DNA of 64,000 bases. Origin: Mesobacillus persicus (lineage in GTDB: Bacteria > Bacillota > Bacilli > Bacillales > Cytobacillaceae). The stretch is from contig NZ_FOBW01000009.1 in NCBI RefSeq assembly GCF_900109925.1, forward strand, positions 1-64,000, written 5' to 3'. The notes under the pieces are model-generated. The model did not search any database, was not told the DNA's origin, and was given only the letters and a program-made list of their open reading frames with translations. A program made the position numbers and the translations under genes. Of this stretch, positions 35,432-43,145 are shown in pieces (position 1 is the stretch's first letter; each line of letters starts with the position of its first letter).

Positions 35432-35770
35432 ATGAGAGAAACTTCATTGGAAGAGGCATCACTGATACTGAAATTACTTAGCGATAAAACTAGGCTTTCA
35501 ATGGTGGGTTTATTGTCTAAAAATGATTGTTGTGTATGTGAGTTTGTTGAAATCTTCAAGATGTCCCAGCCTGCTATAAGTCAGCATCTGCGCAAATTAA
35601 AGGATGCAGGGCTAGTCACAGAAAGACGAAGTGGCCAATGGATTATCTATTCCCTCAATCATCAAAATGTATTTTACCCTCTAGTGAGGGATGTCTTAAA
35701 TCATATTCCTGACCAAGGAGAAAAATTAGTATGGTTAGAGAAGCAAGGTTTAAGAATTTCATGTGATTAA
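35432..35770 (+). CDS. arsR: ArsR family arsenic-responsive repressor
   Basis: About 112 residues with the winged helix of the ArsR/SmtB family: LLSDKTRLSMVGLL, the metal-sensing Cys motif NDCCVCEF (CxC/CxxC type, in the helix that binds As(III)), and recognition helix SQPAISQHLRKLKDAGLV. The ATG at 35432 is chosen because GGAGGG lies 8 nt upstream; earlier ATGs at 35414 and 35426 overlap that site. First gene of the ars operon. Confidence 0.93.
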   Translation: MRETSLEEASLILKLLSDKTRLSMVGLLSKNDCCVCEFVEIFKMSQPAISQHLRKLKDAGLVTERRSGQWIIYSLNHQNVFYPLVRDVLNHIPDQGEKLVWLEKQGLRISCD

Positions 35771-35788
35771 ACTGGAGGCGTGATTTAT

Positions 35789-37087
35789 TTGATACAGATT
35801 GTTTTAGCCTTAACCATTTTTTTGGCGACACTTATCTTGGTCATTTGGCAACCGAAAAACTTGTCCATTGGCTGGTCTGCTTGTGGTGGGGCGATAGTGG
35901 CTTTATTGCTAGGGGTAGTCAACCTACAAGATGTATGGGATGTTACGAGTATTGTCTGGAATGCAACACTAGCGTTTGTAGCGATTATTCTTATTTCGTT
36001 AATCCTCGATGAAATTGGCCTTTTCGAATGGGCAGCGTTACATATGGCCAGAGTAGCTAACGGAAATGGATTAAAGATGTTTATTTATGTATCGATATTG
36101 GGAGCCCTTGTGGCAGCGTTCTTCGCTAACGACGGTGCAGCACTTATTTTAACTCCGATTGTTCTTGCGATGGTGAGGGCATTGAAGTTTGATGAAAAGA
36201 TGGTATTTCCGTTTATTATCGCAAGTGGATTTATCGCTGATACAACTTCCTTACCGCTAATTGTAAGTAATCTTGTTAATATTGTTTCAGCAGATTTCTT
36301 TAACATCGGGTTTGTCGAGTATGCTTCAAGAATGATTGTTCCAAATTTCTTTTCCTTAGGCGCTAGTATTTTGGTTTTATATTTATTTTTCCGAAAAAGC
36401 ATTCCCAAAAAATATAATCTTGCTCATTTAAAGCAACCAAATGAAGCGATTCGGGATGAAAAGATGTTTCGTCTATCCTGGGTTGTACTAGGGATTCTCT
36501 TGATTGGTTATCTTACCAGCGAATTCCTTGGAATTCCAGTCTCAGTTATTGCAGGAATTATTGCAATCTTTTTCTTACTTATGGCTAGAAAAAGCCATGC
36601 AGTAGATACTCGGACTGTCATAAAAGGAGCACCGTGGAGTATCGTCTTTTTCTCTATTGGTATGTATGTTGTCGTTTATGGGCTAAGAAATGCAGGCCTC
36701 ACCAATGTGCTATCTGATTTTATACAGTGGACAGCAGATCATGGGTTATTTGCAGCTACAATTGGAATGGGATTTATTGCAGCGATTCTTTCTTCGGTTA
36801 TGAATAACATGCCTACTGTCATGATAGATGCATTGGCAATTGCGGATACTAATACCACTGGTGTTGTTCGAGAAGCATTAATTTACGCGAATGTGATTGG
36901 CTCCGACTTAGGACCGAAAATTACACCGATTGGGTCTTTAGCAACGCTTTTATGGTTACATGTATTAAGTTTAAAAGGAGTTAAAATTTCCTGGGGTACT
37001 TACTTTAAAACGGGGATTATACTGACCATACCAACCTTATTTATAACCTTGGTAGGACTTTATCTATGGTTACTCATTATTTCATAG
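35789..37087 (+). CDS. arsB: ArsB arsenite efflux permease
   Basis: About 432 residues with 11-12 membrane spans of the ArsB/NhaD ion-transporter superfamily ([79 protein letters not shown]). It extrudes As(III)/Sb(III), alone by membrane potential or energised by ArsA encoded downstream. Start is TTG 35789 (GGAGG at 10 nt) or GTG 35780 (too close). 18 bp after arsR, so co-transcribed. Confidence 0.93.
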   Translation: MIQIVLALTIFLATLILVIWQPKNLSIGWSACGGAIVALLLGVVNLQDVWDVTSIVWNATLAFVAIILISLILDEIGLFEWAALHMARVANGNGLKMFIYVSILGALVAAFFANDGAALILTPIVLAMVRALKFDEKMVFPFIIASGFIADTTSLPLIVSNLVNIVSADFFNIGFVEYASRMIVPNFFSLGASILVLYLFFRKSIPKKYNLAHLKQPNEAIRDEKMFRLSWVVLGILLIGYLTSEFLGIPVSVIAGIIAIFFLLMARKSHAVDTRTVIKGAPWSIVFFSIGMYVVVYGLRNAGLTNVLSDFIQWTADHGLFAATIGMGFIAAILSSVMNNMPTVMIDALAIADTNTTGVVREALIYANVIGSDLGPKITPIGSLATLLWLHVLSLKGVKISWGTYFKTGIILTIPTLFITLVGLYLWLLIIS

Positions 37088-37094
37088 ACTTAGT

Positions 37095-37164
37095 TGCTGT
37101 GTTAAAGGACATTGTTGATTTTGCTAACCGTTGATTGGAGCGGAAATCAACGTACTTGTTCATT
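37095..37164. mobile_element. GC-rich repeat, internally deleted copy inside the ars operon
   Basis: Left end GCTGTGTTAAAGG and inner arm GTTGATTGGAGCGG match the full copy at 24.2 kb. The arm then joins directly to AAATCAACGTACTTG, which corresponds to the right side, as if the GC-rich core was lost between two GGAGCG repeats. It separates arsB from arsC. Confidence 0.65.
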
Positions 37165-37186
37165 TCATAAAAAAGGAGATTACAAC

Positions 37187-37606
37187 ATGACTAAAAAAAC
37201 GATTTATTTTCTATGTACTGGAAACTCTTGCCGAAGCCAAATGGCAGAAGGTTGGGCAAAGAAACATCTTGGAGATGAGTGGGAAGTTAAAAGTGCTGGT
37301 CTTGAAGCGCATGGTCTAAATCCGAATGCAGTAAAAGCAATGGAAGAAGCCGGGATTGACATTGCTGGACAGACTTCGGATGTCATTGATAATGAAATTT
37401 TAAACAACGCAGAGCTTGTTGTAACTTTATGTGGACATGCAGCTGACCATTGTCCAGTCACACCCCCACATGTAAAAAGAGTTCATTGGGGATTTGATGA
37501 CCCTGCAAAGGCGGAAGGAACTGAAGAGGAGAAATGGGCATTTTTCCAACGAGTCCGTGACGAGATAGGAGACCGTATTGAACGGTTTTCAAAAACTGGG
37601 GAGTAA
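37187..37606 (+). CDS. arsC: Arsenate reductase, thioredoxin-coupled
   Basis: 139 residues of the low-molecular-weight phosphatase-like ArsC class. P-loop CTGNSCRS with Cys10 and Arg16, and resolving cysteines in [10 protein letters not shown] (about 82 and 89). Reduces As(V) to As(III) for export. The ATG at 37187 follows AAAGGAGAT; 100 bp from arsB because of the intervening repeat. Confidence 0.95.
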   Translation: MTKKTIYFLCTGNSCRSQMAEGWAKKHLGDEWEVKSAGLEAHGLNPNAVKAMEEAGIDIAGQTSDVIDNEILNNAELVVTLCGHAADHCPVTPPHVKRVHWGFDDPAKAEGTEEEKWAFFQRVRDEIGDRIERFSKTGE

Positions 37607-37637
37607 TTAGTTTTTTAAAATAGGGGAGTGGATAACA

Positions 37638-37985
37638 GTGAAAAGATTAGAGGTTTTTGACCCTGCGTTATGCTGTCCAACGGGCGTGTGTGGGCCTAGT
37701 GTAGATCCTGAGTTGATTAGGATTGCATCTGCGCTCTTTCTTTTAGAAGGAAAGGGATTTTCCATTGATCGATATAATCTAAGTAGTGAACCAAGCGCCT
37801 TTGTAACGAATACAAAGGTCAATCAGTTACTAAATGAAAAAGGGCCGGATATATTGCCAATTATCCTATTAGATAATGAAGTCATCATGACAGGAAGCTA
37901 CCCTGAGAATAAAGCGTTGGCCGAATGGTTTGATATTAATCCTGATGAACTCGTTGCAAAACCTTCAAGTAAAAGTTTACTTTAA
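37638..37985 (+). CDS. arsD: ArsD arsenic metallochaperone
   Basis: 115 residues. The three As(III)-binding cysteines Cys12, Cys13 and Cys18 (ALCCPTGVCGP) are present; ArsD hands arsenite to ArsA. GTG start after GGGGAGTGG. C-terminal cysteine pairs found in some ArsD proteins are absent. Confidence 0.93.
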   Translation: MKRLEVFDPALCCPTGVCGPSVDPELIRIASALFLLEGKGFSIDRYNLSSEPSAFVTNTKVNQLLNEKGPDILPIILLDNEVIMTGSYPENKALAEWFDINPDELVAKPSSKSLL

Positions 37986-37999
37986 AAGGGGTAGTTAAA

Positions 38000-39775
38000 A
38001 TGTTTCCTAAGTTTGAACCATTAAATATGGTATTTACCCCTTATCTATTTTTTACAGGTAAGGGAGGAGTAGGAAAAACATCAACAGCCAGTGCATTAGC
38101 CATTCACCTGGCTGATAAGGGGAAAAAGGTTTTAATCGTCTCGACCGACCCTGCATCCAATCTCCAGGATGTTTTCGAGGTAGAACTTTCCAACGAGATC
38201 AAACCTATTCCACAGGTTAATGGACTTTACGCTTGTAATATCAATCCGGAAGAAGCTGCAAGGAAGTATCGTGAAAGGGTTGTAGGTCCCTATAAGGGCA
38301 AGTTACCAGAAAGTGTGATTACCTCGATGGAAGAGCAATTATCCGGGGCTTGTACCGTGGAAATTGCAGCCTTTGATGAATTCACCAATTTATTGGCGAA
38401 TCCTTCGATTAAGAAGGAATACGATCACGTCCTTTTTGACACCGCACCTACCGGCCACACTCTTCGATTGCTTCAATTACCGAGTGCTTGGACGGAATTC
38501 TTAAATGAGAGCACACATGGTGCGAGCTGTCTAGGACCGCTTGCGGGTCTTGAAGGGAAAAAAGAATTATATGCCAATACAGTTGACTCGCTTTCAGCAC
38601 CGGATGAAACGACTCTGTTCCTGGTGGCACGGCCAGATGAATCAAGTTTAAAGGAAGCATCAAGAGCTTCTGAAGAGCTTTCTAGTGTTGGGATAATTAA
38701 TCAGTGCTTGTTAATTAATGGTGTGTTACGAACACATATTCAAGGTGATACAGTTTCAGAGGCATTCTGGGAGAAACAGCATAAGGCATTATCACGAATT
38801 CCAAAGGGTTTGAAGAATAGGTCTATTTTTGAAACTCAATTGGTTCCTTACTCATTAACGGGAATACAATCCCTTAGGGCTTTTTTCTCGGCAGAAGAGA
38901 CAAAGGGTATAGCCTTCAGCAACGAAATAAAAAGTATTGAACTTCCACAGTTCAACAAGGTTATCAACGATTTAGAAGCAAGGAAGATAAAAGTTATATT
39001 CACGATGGGAAAAGGTGGAGTTGGGAAAACTACAATTGCTTCTGCGATAGCTGTTGGATTAGCAGAACGCGGACATCGGGTGCACTTAACGACCACTGAC
39101 CCTGCGGCCCATATAACAAATGTCCTTGGAAAAGAAACTGTTGAGAACTTAACATTGAGTCGAATTGACCCAAAGGTGGAAGTGGAGGCTTACCGAGAGG
39201 AAGTAATATCAAAGGTTTCGAACGAATTAGATGAGAATGCAATTGCTTATATCAAGGAGGATTTAGAATCTCCTTGTACTGAGGAAATAGCCATTTTCCG
39301 TGCTTTTGCTGAAGTTGTTTCTAGAGCTAAAGAAGAAATTGTCGTGATTGACACAGCTCCCACCGGGCATACCTTGTTGCTGTTAGATGCAACGAATACC
39401 TATCATAAAGAATTGGAACGATCAACTGGAGAGATTCCTGAAAGTGTCAAAGAGTTACTTCCAAGATTGCGGAACCCACAAGAAACGGAAGTGGTAATTG
39501 TGACGCTTCCTGAGGCAACACCAGTGTTCGAGGCGAAGAGACTACAAGAGGATTTAATACGGGCGGAAATTAACCCAAACTGGTGGGTAATCAATCAGAG
39601 CTTTTTCGCAACTGAAACAACCGATCCGGTTTTAAGGGGAAGAGCCCTGTCAGAAACATCTTGGATTGATATGGTGGGGGCTAACCTGGCTAAGCATTTT
39701 GCTGTAATTCCGTGGACAAAGGATGATATAATCGGACAAAAGCAGCTTAAAGAAATGGTACAAACGAAAGGGTGA
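38000..39775 (+). CDS. arsA: ArsA arsenite-transporting ATPase
   Basis: 591 residues with two homologous ATPase halves: P-loops GKGGVGKTS (about 20-28) and GKGGVGKTT (about 337-345), each followed by a DTAPTGHTL signature. The three metalloid-binding cysteines are in place: SGACTVE (118), GASCLGP (177) and ESPCTEE (426). Energises ArsB. ATG after AAAAGGGG, 14 bp from arsD. Its stop is 6 bp before the selenoprotein gene. Confidence 0.96.
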   Translation: MFPKFEPLNMVFTPYLFFTGKGGVGKTSTASALAIHLADKGKKVLIVSTDPASNLQDVFEVELSNEIKPIPQVNGLYACNINPEEAARKYRERVVGPYKGKLPESVITSMEEQLSGACTVEIAAFDEFTNLLANPSIKKEYDHVLFDTAPTGHTLRLLQLPSAWTEFLNESTHGASCLGPLAGLEGKKELYANTVDSLSAPDETTLFLVARPDESSLKEASRASEELSSVGIINQCLLINGVLRTHIQGDTVSEAFWEKQHKALSRIPKGLKNRSIFETQLVPYSLTGIQSLRAFFSAEETKGIAFSNEIKSIELPQFNKVINDLEARKIKVIFTMGKGGVGKTTIASAIAVGLAERGHRVHLTTTDPAAHITNVLGKETVENLTLSRIDPKVEVEAYREEVISKVSNELDENAIAYIKEDLESPCTEEIAIFRAFAEVVSRAKEEIVVIDTAPTGHTLLLLDATNTYHKELERSTGEIPESVKELLPRLRNPQETEVVIVTLPEATPVFEAKRLQEDLIRAEINPNWWVINQSFFATETTDPVLRGRALSETSWIDMVGANLAKHFAVIPWTKDDIIGQKQLKEMVQTKG

Positions 39776-39781
39776 AAATAA

Positions 39782-40060
39782 ATGCAAATTACAAATGATG
39801 CACGAGAAGTGTTAAAAGAAGTGCTGAAAGAACAAAATGCAGCTGGCATCCGTGTCTACTTTGCGGGCTTTGGCTGAGGGGGTCCACAAATTGGACTGGC
39901 TCTGGATGAGCCGGAAGCAGAGGATAAGGTAATAACTATAAACGAAATTCAAGTGGCAATTGATCCGCAGATAGAGGACAATACAGAAATATTAACACTT
40001 GATTTTGATAAACAGCAAAACGGTTTAGTTCTACTTGGTAACGAAAGTGATTGTTGCTAA
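39782..40060 (+). CDS. HesB-like selenoprotein (CC/Se motif), read through in-frame TGA
   Basis: ATG at 39782, six bases after the arsA stop and preceded by AAAGGGTG, opens a frame with a single TGA at 39875-39877 (codon 32) and a true TAA at 40058. Read as selenocysteine, it gives 92 residues with GFG-Sec-GGP in the place of the Cys motif of the HesB/IscA-like fold, and the product ends Asp-Cys-Cys. Coding character is continuous across the TGA (frame open, acidic, ending at an operon terminator). Small HesB-like Sec or Cys proteins with a C-terminal CC are a known family. Being last in an ars operon suggests a redox or metalloid-binding role. The alternative is a pseudogene with one nonsense mutation. 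Confidence 0.82.
39878..39912 (+). promoter_or_regulatory. Bacterial SECIS-like hairpin
   Basis: Directly after the TGA: GTCC/GGAC, then GGCTC/GAGCC (39898-39902 with 39908-39912) enclosing TGGAT. The apical loop, with exposed guanines, lies about 26-30 nt past the TGA, within the spacing seen for bacterial SECIS elements. Confidence 0.6.
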
Positions 40061-40076
40061 GGATTGACGAACTAGT

Positions 40077-40124
40077 AAAAAAGCAGCGAGGGTGATTAAT
40101 CTATACCCCTTGCTGCTTTTTTGT
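40077..40124. terminator. Terminator of the ars operon, bidirectional
   Basis: AAAAAAGCAGCGAGGG/CCCCTTGCTGCTTTTTT, after the selenoprotein stop and not after arsA. Confidence 0.85.
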
Positions 40125-40177
40125 TATTTGCCCGTTATCTCAAAGAAATTAAATAATAGTGCTTTATATAAGCTCTA

Positions 40178-40756
40178 TTATCTAGCATCAGGAAACACCC
40201 TGCGAATCGTCTCGGAAAATTCGTGAATGTATTCGTCTGTGGGCTTTTGGTTCTTTACATAACTTGCGTACCTTTCCATCCGTTGATAGAATGCAGGATT
40301 ATTTGAGGTGTGCACAGCGTCTGCATGTTCAACGTTAGATGTAACAACTTGCTTGATTTTATTTCGGAGGTCAAGGGATATCGAATCTGATCCCGGCTTT
40401 AATTTAACTGCCACAAAAGCATTATTATCTGTTTCGAGAATAATGGCTTCTGAAACATCCTCAATTAGGGCAACTTGATCAGCTGTAACCTCTTCAATCG
40501 ATATATTTGTTCGACTATTTCTTACCTTCTGATCCTGTTCTGTACTAGTTATTTGCATTCTTTTGTCATCTAGGCGGTCACCTGTTTGGTCACTGTTAAT
40601 TTCAACACCGTTAGTATGGTCAAACGCAGTATCTTGTCCAACTGATTCTCTACCTGTGAAATCCAATGTTTTTGGATCAACTTCTTCCTCCGTACTCACA
40701 GAACAACCTGTTAATGTAAAAAGCAAAGTCCCCGCAATTATCACTTTCTTTATCAT
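40178..40756 (-). CDS. yhcN: YhcN/YlaJ family sporulation lipoprotein
   Basis: 192 residues. Signal peptide with lipobox LTGC (Cys18), then a charged variable region and a conserved C-terminal domain (DQVALIEDVSEAIILETDNNAFVAVKL, RNKIKQVV) of the YhcN/YlaJ spore lipoproteins of the forespore membrane and cortex region. A sigma-G-type promoter lies upstream. ATG after AAAGGATG-like spacing (AAAAAGGATGATTAC). Confidence 0.88.
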   Translation of the reverse strand: MIKKVIIAGTLLFTLTGCSVSTEEEVDPKTLDFTGRESVGQDTAFDHTNGVEINSDQTGDRLDDKRMQITSTEQDQKVRNSRTNISIEEVTADQVALIEDVSEAIILETDNNAFVAVKLKPGSDSISLDLRNKIKQVVTSNVEHADAVHTSNNPAFYQRMERYASYVKNQKPTDEYIHEFSETIRRVFPDAR

Positions 40757-40786
40757 GTAATCATCCTTTTTCCAGCTTTTTCATGG

Positions 40787-40816
40787 TTAGGATGCCAAAA
40801 AAGGACAAAAATATAC
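40787..40816 (-). promoter_or_regulatory. Sigma-G-like promoter of yhcN
   Basis: On the minus strand GTATA (40812-40816), 17 bp, CATCCTAA (40787-40794), fitting forespore GHATR/CATnHTA. Confidence 0.5.
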
Positions 40817-40835
40817 ATTCATAAAATTGGGAATG

Positions 40836-40867
40836 AAAAAAATCATGGTTGCCCATGATTTTTTCAG
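40836..40867 (-). terminator. Terminator between two minus-strand genes
   Basis: AAAAAATCATGG/CCATGATTTTTT, T-rich on both strands. Confidence 0.85.
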
Positions 40868-40872
40868 GTGGT

Positions 40873-41457
40873 TTAATCACCAGCTTGTTTTTTCTTTGGT
40901 TTATGATGACTGATTAACCCATCGTAGTCAGTGATATACAACTCAACTTCCGGCATAGTATCAAGGTAATGTTCCTGAATCAACAGGTAATAATTTACTC
41001 GCCTAAGAGGATCGTACGGTAGCATAGGATATTTATTCTGATCCTTTACATATTGGTCTACTGCTTTTTGAACCCGATCAATAATCGGGGGGATGTCTTT
41101 TTCACGCTCTTCAAAAATGTCATATGTTTCCTTGGACATATAAAACGGTTTTGAAGGAATGCCATGCAAAATGGAAGTGAGCTGATTAAAGTCAATACTA
41201 AAGTCATCTTTAACCAGAATTGTCCGATAGACTCCTTTAGGAAGACCCTCAGAGAAGCTTCTGACTGCTTTTATCACTTCCTCAAGCGTTACATCAATAA
41301 TCGGCCATTCAGCGTTATCCTTTTTTCCACTTTTCTTCACGTTAGGTGAAGGTTTATCCTTATACAAGATTAAAAAACTGATTACTCCCACAATTACTAA
41401 AGCAAGCAAAACTCCTATAACCGTGGATGCAGGATAGACTCCAAGTAGTTGCTCCAA
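40873..41457 (-). CDS. Membrane-anchored protein of unknown function
   Basis: 194 residues: one N-terminal transmembrane helix (TVIGVLLALVIVGVISFLILY, about 12-32), a basic linker, then a soluble domain with VTLEEVIKAVRSF and a Lys-rich C terminus. I do not recognise the family with confidence. The spore gene neighbour is a weak hint only. ATG preceded by AAAGGGGGGAGC. Confidence 0.75.
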   Translation of the reverse strand: MEQLLGVYPASTVIGVLLALVIVGVISFLILYKDKPSPNVKKSGKKDNAEWPIIDVTLEEVIKAVRSFSEGLPKGVYRTILVKDDFSIDFNQLTSILHGIPSKPFYMSKETYDIFEEREKDIPPIIDRVQKAVDQYVKDQNKYPMLPYDPLRRVNYYLLIQEHYLDTMPEVELYITDYDGLISHHKPKKKQAGD

Positions 41458-42023
41458 TATGCTCCCCCCTTTTAGGCTATAGATGTATAGCTAGAGTTAC
41501 GACCATTAGTTTTCTTACAAATTAAAATGTCTTTCTTTGCTCTATGTCTAATAATGATGGGTGTTTTCAACCAACCTCATGAGTCATTCTAGGTGTTTTT
41601 CTGTGATTTTTAGTACAAATAAACATGATGTAAAAGAGAGGTAAGCTATATGGAGGAATGAAGACAATAGGAGAGGCAACCCATTAGGTTAGAAATTTGA
41701 TTGTTATGCATAGTAATTCCCCCTTTTAAATTAAATTAAACAGAATAACTGGAATGGGGGAAGGTTGAATTAGCGTATTCCTTACCTATATTATAATGAT
41801 TTTTTTTAGATAGGTGTCAATTATTCTCAATATAATAGTGATTATTACTTTTTACCGTTAATCGTTATTGCCCCATTTAATAAAAAGTTTTCTTATATTT
41901 TTTGAAAGATTGATGACACTTAGTTATATAGAGCTATGTATGAAGCAAAATTACTTGATTTGTAACATAAGGAAACAATCAATGATGTTAAAATAAGGCT
42001 AACTTACAAATGGGGTGTTAACT
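41458..42023. other. 566-bp spacer, no gene recognised
   Basis: Very AT-rich. It may hold divergent promoters (for example TTGAAAGATTG.. near 41902) but no open reading frame with a ribosome site beyond 10 codons, no tRNA and no clear terminator was found. Confidence 0.5.
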
Positions 42024-42383
42024 ATGGAGAAAAAACTTGATCAACTAATTGAAACACTCGTAGAGGTAAAAGGGAAGATTGATCTATTAGCGAATAAGGT
42101 AGAAACCTTAGAAACTCGACTTAACGGATTAGGGAAAGTGGACAGCATTGAACATAGAGTAACATCAAATCAGATTGATATAACCGATATTAAAGAGGCG
42201 CTTGAACGGATGGAAGAAATTCAAAGTGAAAAAGTTGAGGCAATGTTAAAAGAGGTTATTCAAAGCTTTAGTCAAAAGAATTCTAGAGAGTTCAGTACCA
42301 TTCATAAACGACTGGATTCTCATCTTTTGAAATTAGGTAGAGTGGAAGAGGATATCCTCATGCTTAAGGAAGATAGAGGCTAA
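42024..42383 (+). CDS. Small coiled-coil protein, unknown function
   Basis: 119 residues, almost entirely heptad-repeat helix (KLDQLIETLVEVKGKIDLLANKVETLETRL, then a second coiled segment after residue 60), charged, no Cys, no signal. ATG at 42024 after GGGGTG; the GTG at 42015 is an alternative. Function cannot be inferred. Confidence 0.75.
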   Translation: MEKKLDQLIETLVEVKGKIDLLANKVETLETRLNGLGKVDSIEHRVTSNQIDITDIKEALERMEEIQSEKVEAMLKEVIQSFSQKNSREFSTIHKRLDSHLLKLGRVEEDILMLKEDRG

Positions 42384-42459
42384 ATATTTTAGAAAAGACT
42401 GCGGTTAACCTTAAGTAGTTCCGTTTCGGTGAAGAAATATACGAAATAGCATACTAATT

Positions 42460-42497
42460 AGCAGACCAAATCGCATATGATTTGGTCTGTTGTTTTT
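42460..42497 (+). terminator. Terminator of the coiled-coil gene
   Basis: AGACCAAATC/GATTTGGTCT followed by GTTGTTTTT. Confidence 0.85.
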
Positions 42498-42536
42498 CTG
42501 GTTAATCTGTAGTTTTTTTATATTATTCTCATATTC

Positions 42537-42835
42537 TTGCACCAAGAGCTTTCCTTGGTGCAGTAATATAGGTTTTATCCACTAGTTACTGCACCAAGAG
42601 CTTTCCTTGGCGCAGTAATATAGGTTTCATCTACTAGTTACTTCACCAAGAGCTTTCCTTGACGCAGTAATATAGGTCTCATCTACTAATAACTGCACCA
42701 AGAGCTTTCCTTGGCGCAGTAATATAGGTTTTATCTACTAAAAACTGCACCAAGAGCTTTCCTTGGCGCAGTAATATAGGTTTCATCTACTAAAAACTGC
42801 GCCAAGAGGCTTTCTTGGCGCAGTTTTTTTTATTA
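42537..42835 (+). repeat. 52-bp tandem stem-loop array ending in a terminator
   Basis: Six units start at 42539, 42591, 42643, 42695, 42747 and 42799, exactly 52 bp apart. Each has stem CTGCRCCAAG/CTTGGYGCAG with loop AGCTTTC and a conserved 25-nt linker. The first unit pairs A-T and the last G-C at the variable position, while inner units are A/C mismatched. The sixth (42797-42835) runs into T8 and looks like a perfect terminator. Confidence 0.92.
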
Positions 42836-42904
42836 TCACGCTCAAACTACTACTCCATGAGCCTACCTAGCAGCAGTTTATAATAATATTTATTTTGGAA
42901 AGCA

Positions 42905-43060
42905 ATGATTGGAGAATTCGTCAAAGTAGAGCGGGCCGCATTTCACAAAGTTTTCACAGGGCGGATTAGCCTTGATTTCATAGGATTTGCTACCATTATG
43001 TTCTATGTCTATGAAGTAGTTCACAAAATCGTTGCCAATGTAGGGATAAATGATTTGTAA
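42905..43060 (+). CDS. Possible small membrane protein, 51 residues
   Basis: ATG at 42905 opens 51 codons with one hydrophobic span (LDFIGFATIMFYVYEVV) between polar ends. The upstream TTGGAAAGC is a weak ribosome site at short spacing. Amino acid composition is protein-like. It sits 85 bp before the radical SAM gene. No family recognised. Confidence 0.4.
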   Translation: MIGEFVKVERAAFHKVFTGRISLDFIGFATIMFYVYEVVHKIVANVGINDL

Positions 43061-43145
43061 AAAAAGGTATATTTATAGTGAACTAACTTACAAATATTAG
43101 TTATTATTAGTCTTTGCTTAGAAACTTTTTAGAGGTGATACCGAT

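Noticed and set aside
39782-40060. Simple nonsense-mutated pseudogene at the end of the ars operon
   Set aside because: The only interruption is TGA at the exact Cys/Sec position of a known HesB-like family, a SECIS-like hairpin follows, and the rest of the frame is intact. Not fully excluded without checking for selenocysteine genes.
42537-42835. CRISPR array
   Set aside because: Regular repeats, but the linkers are conserved, the units are terminator-like hairpins and there are no cas genes.
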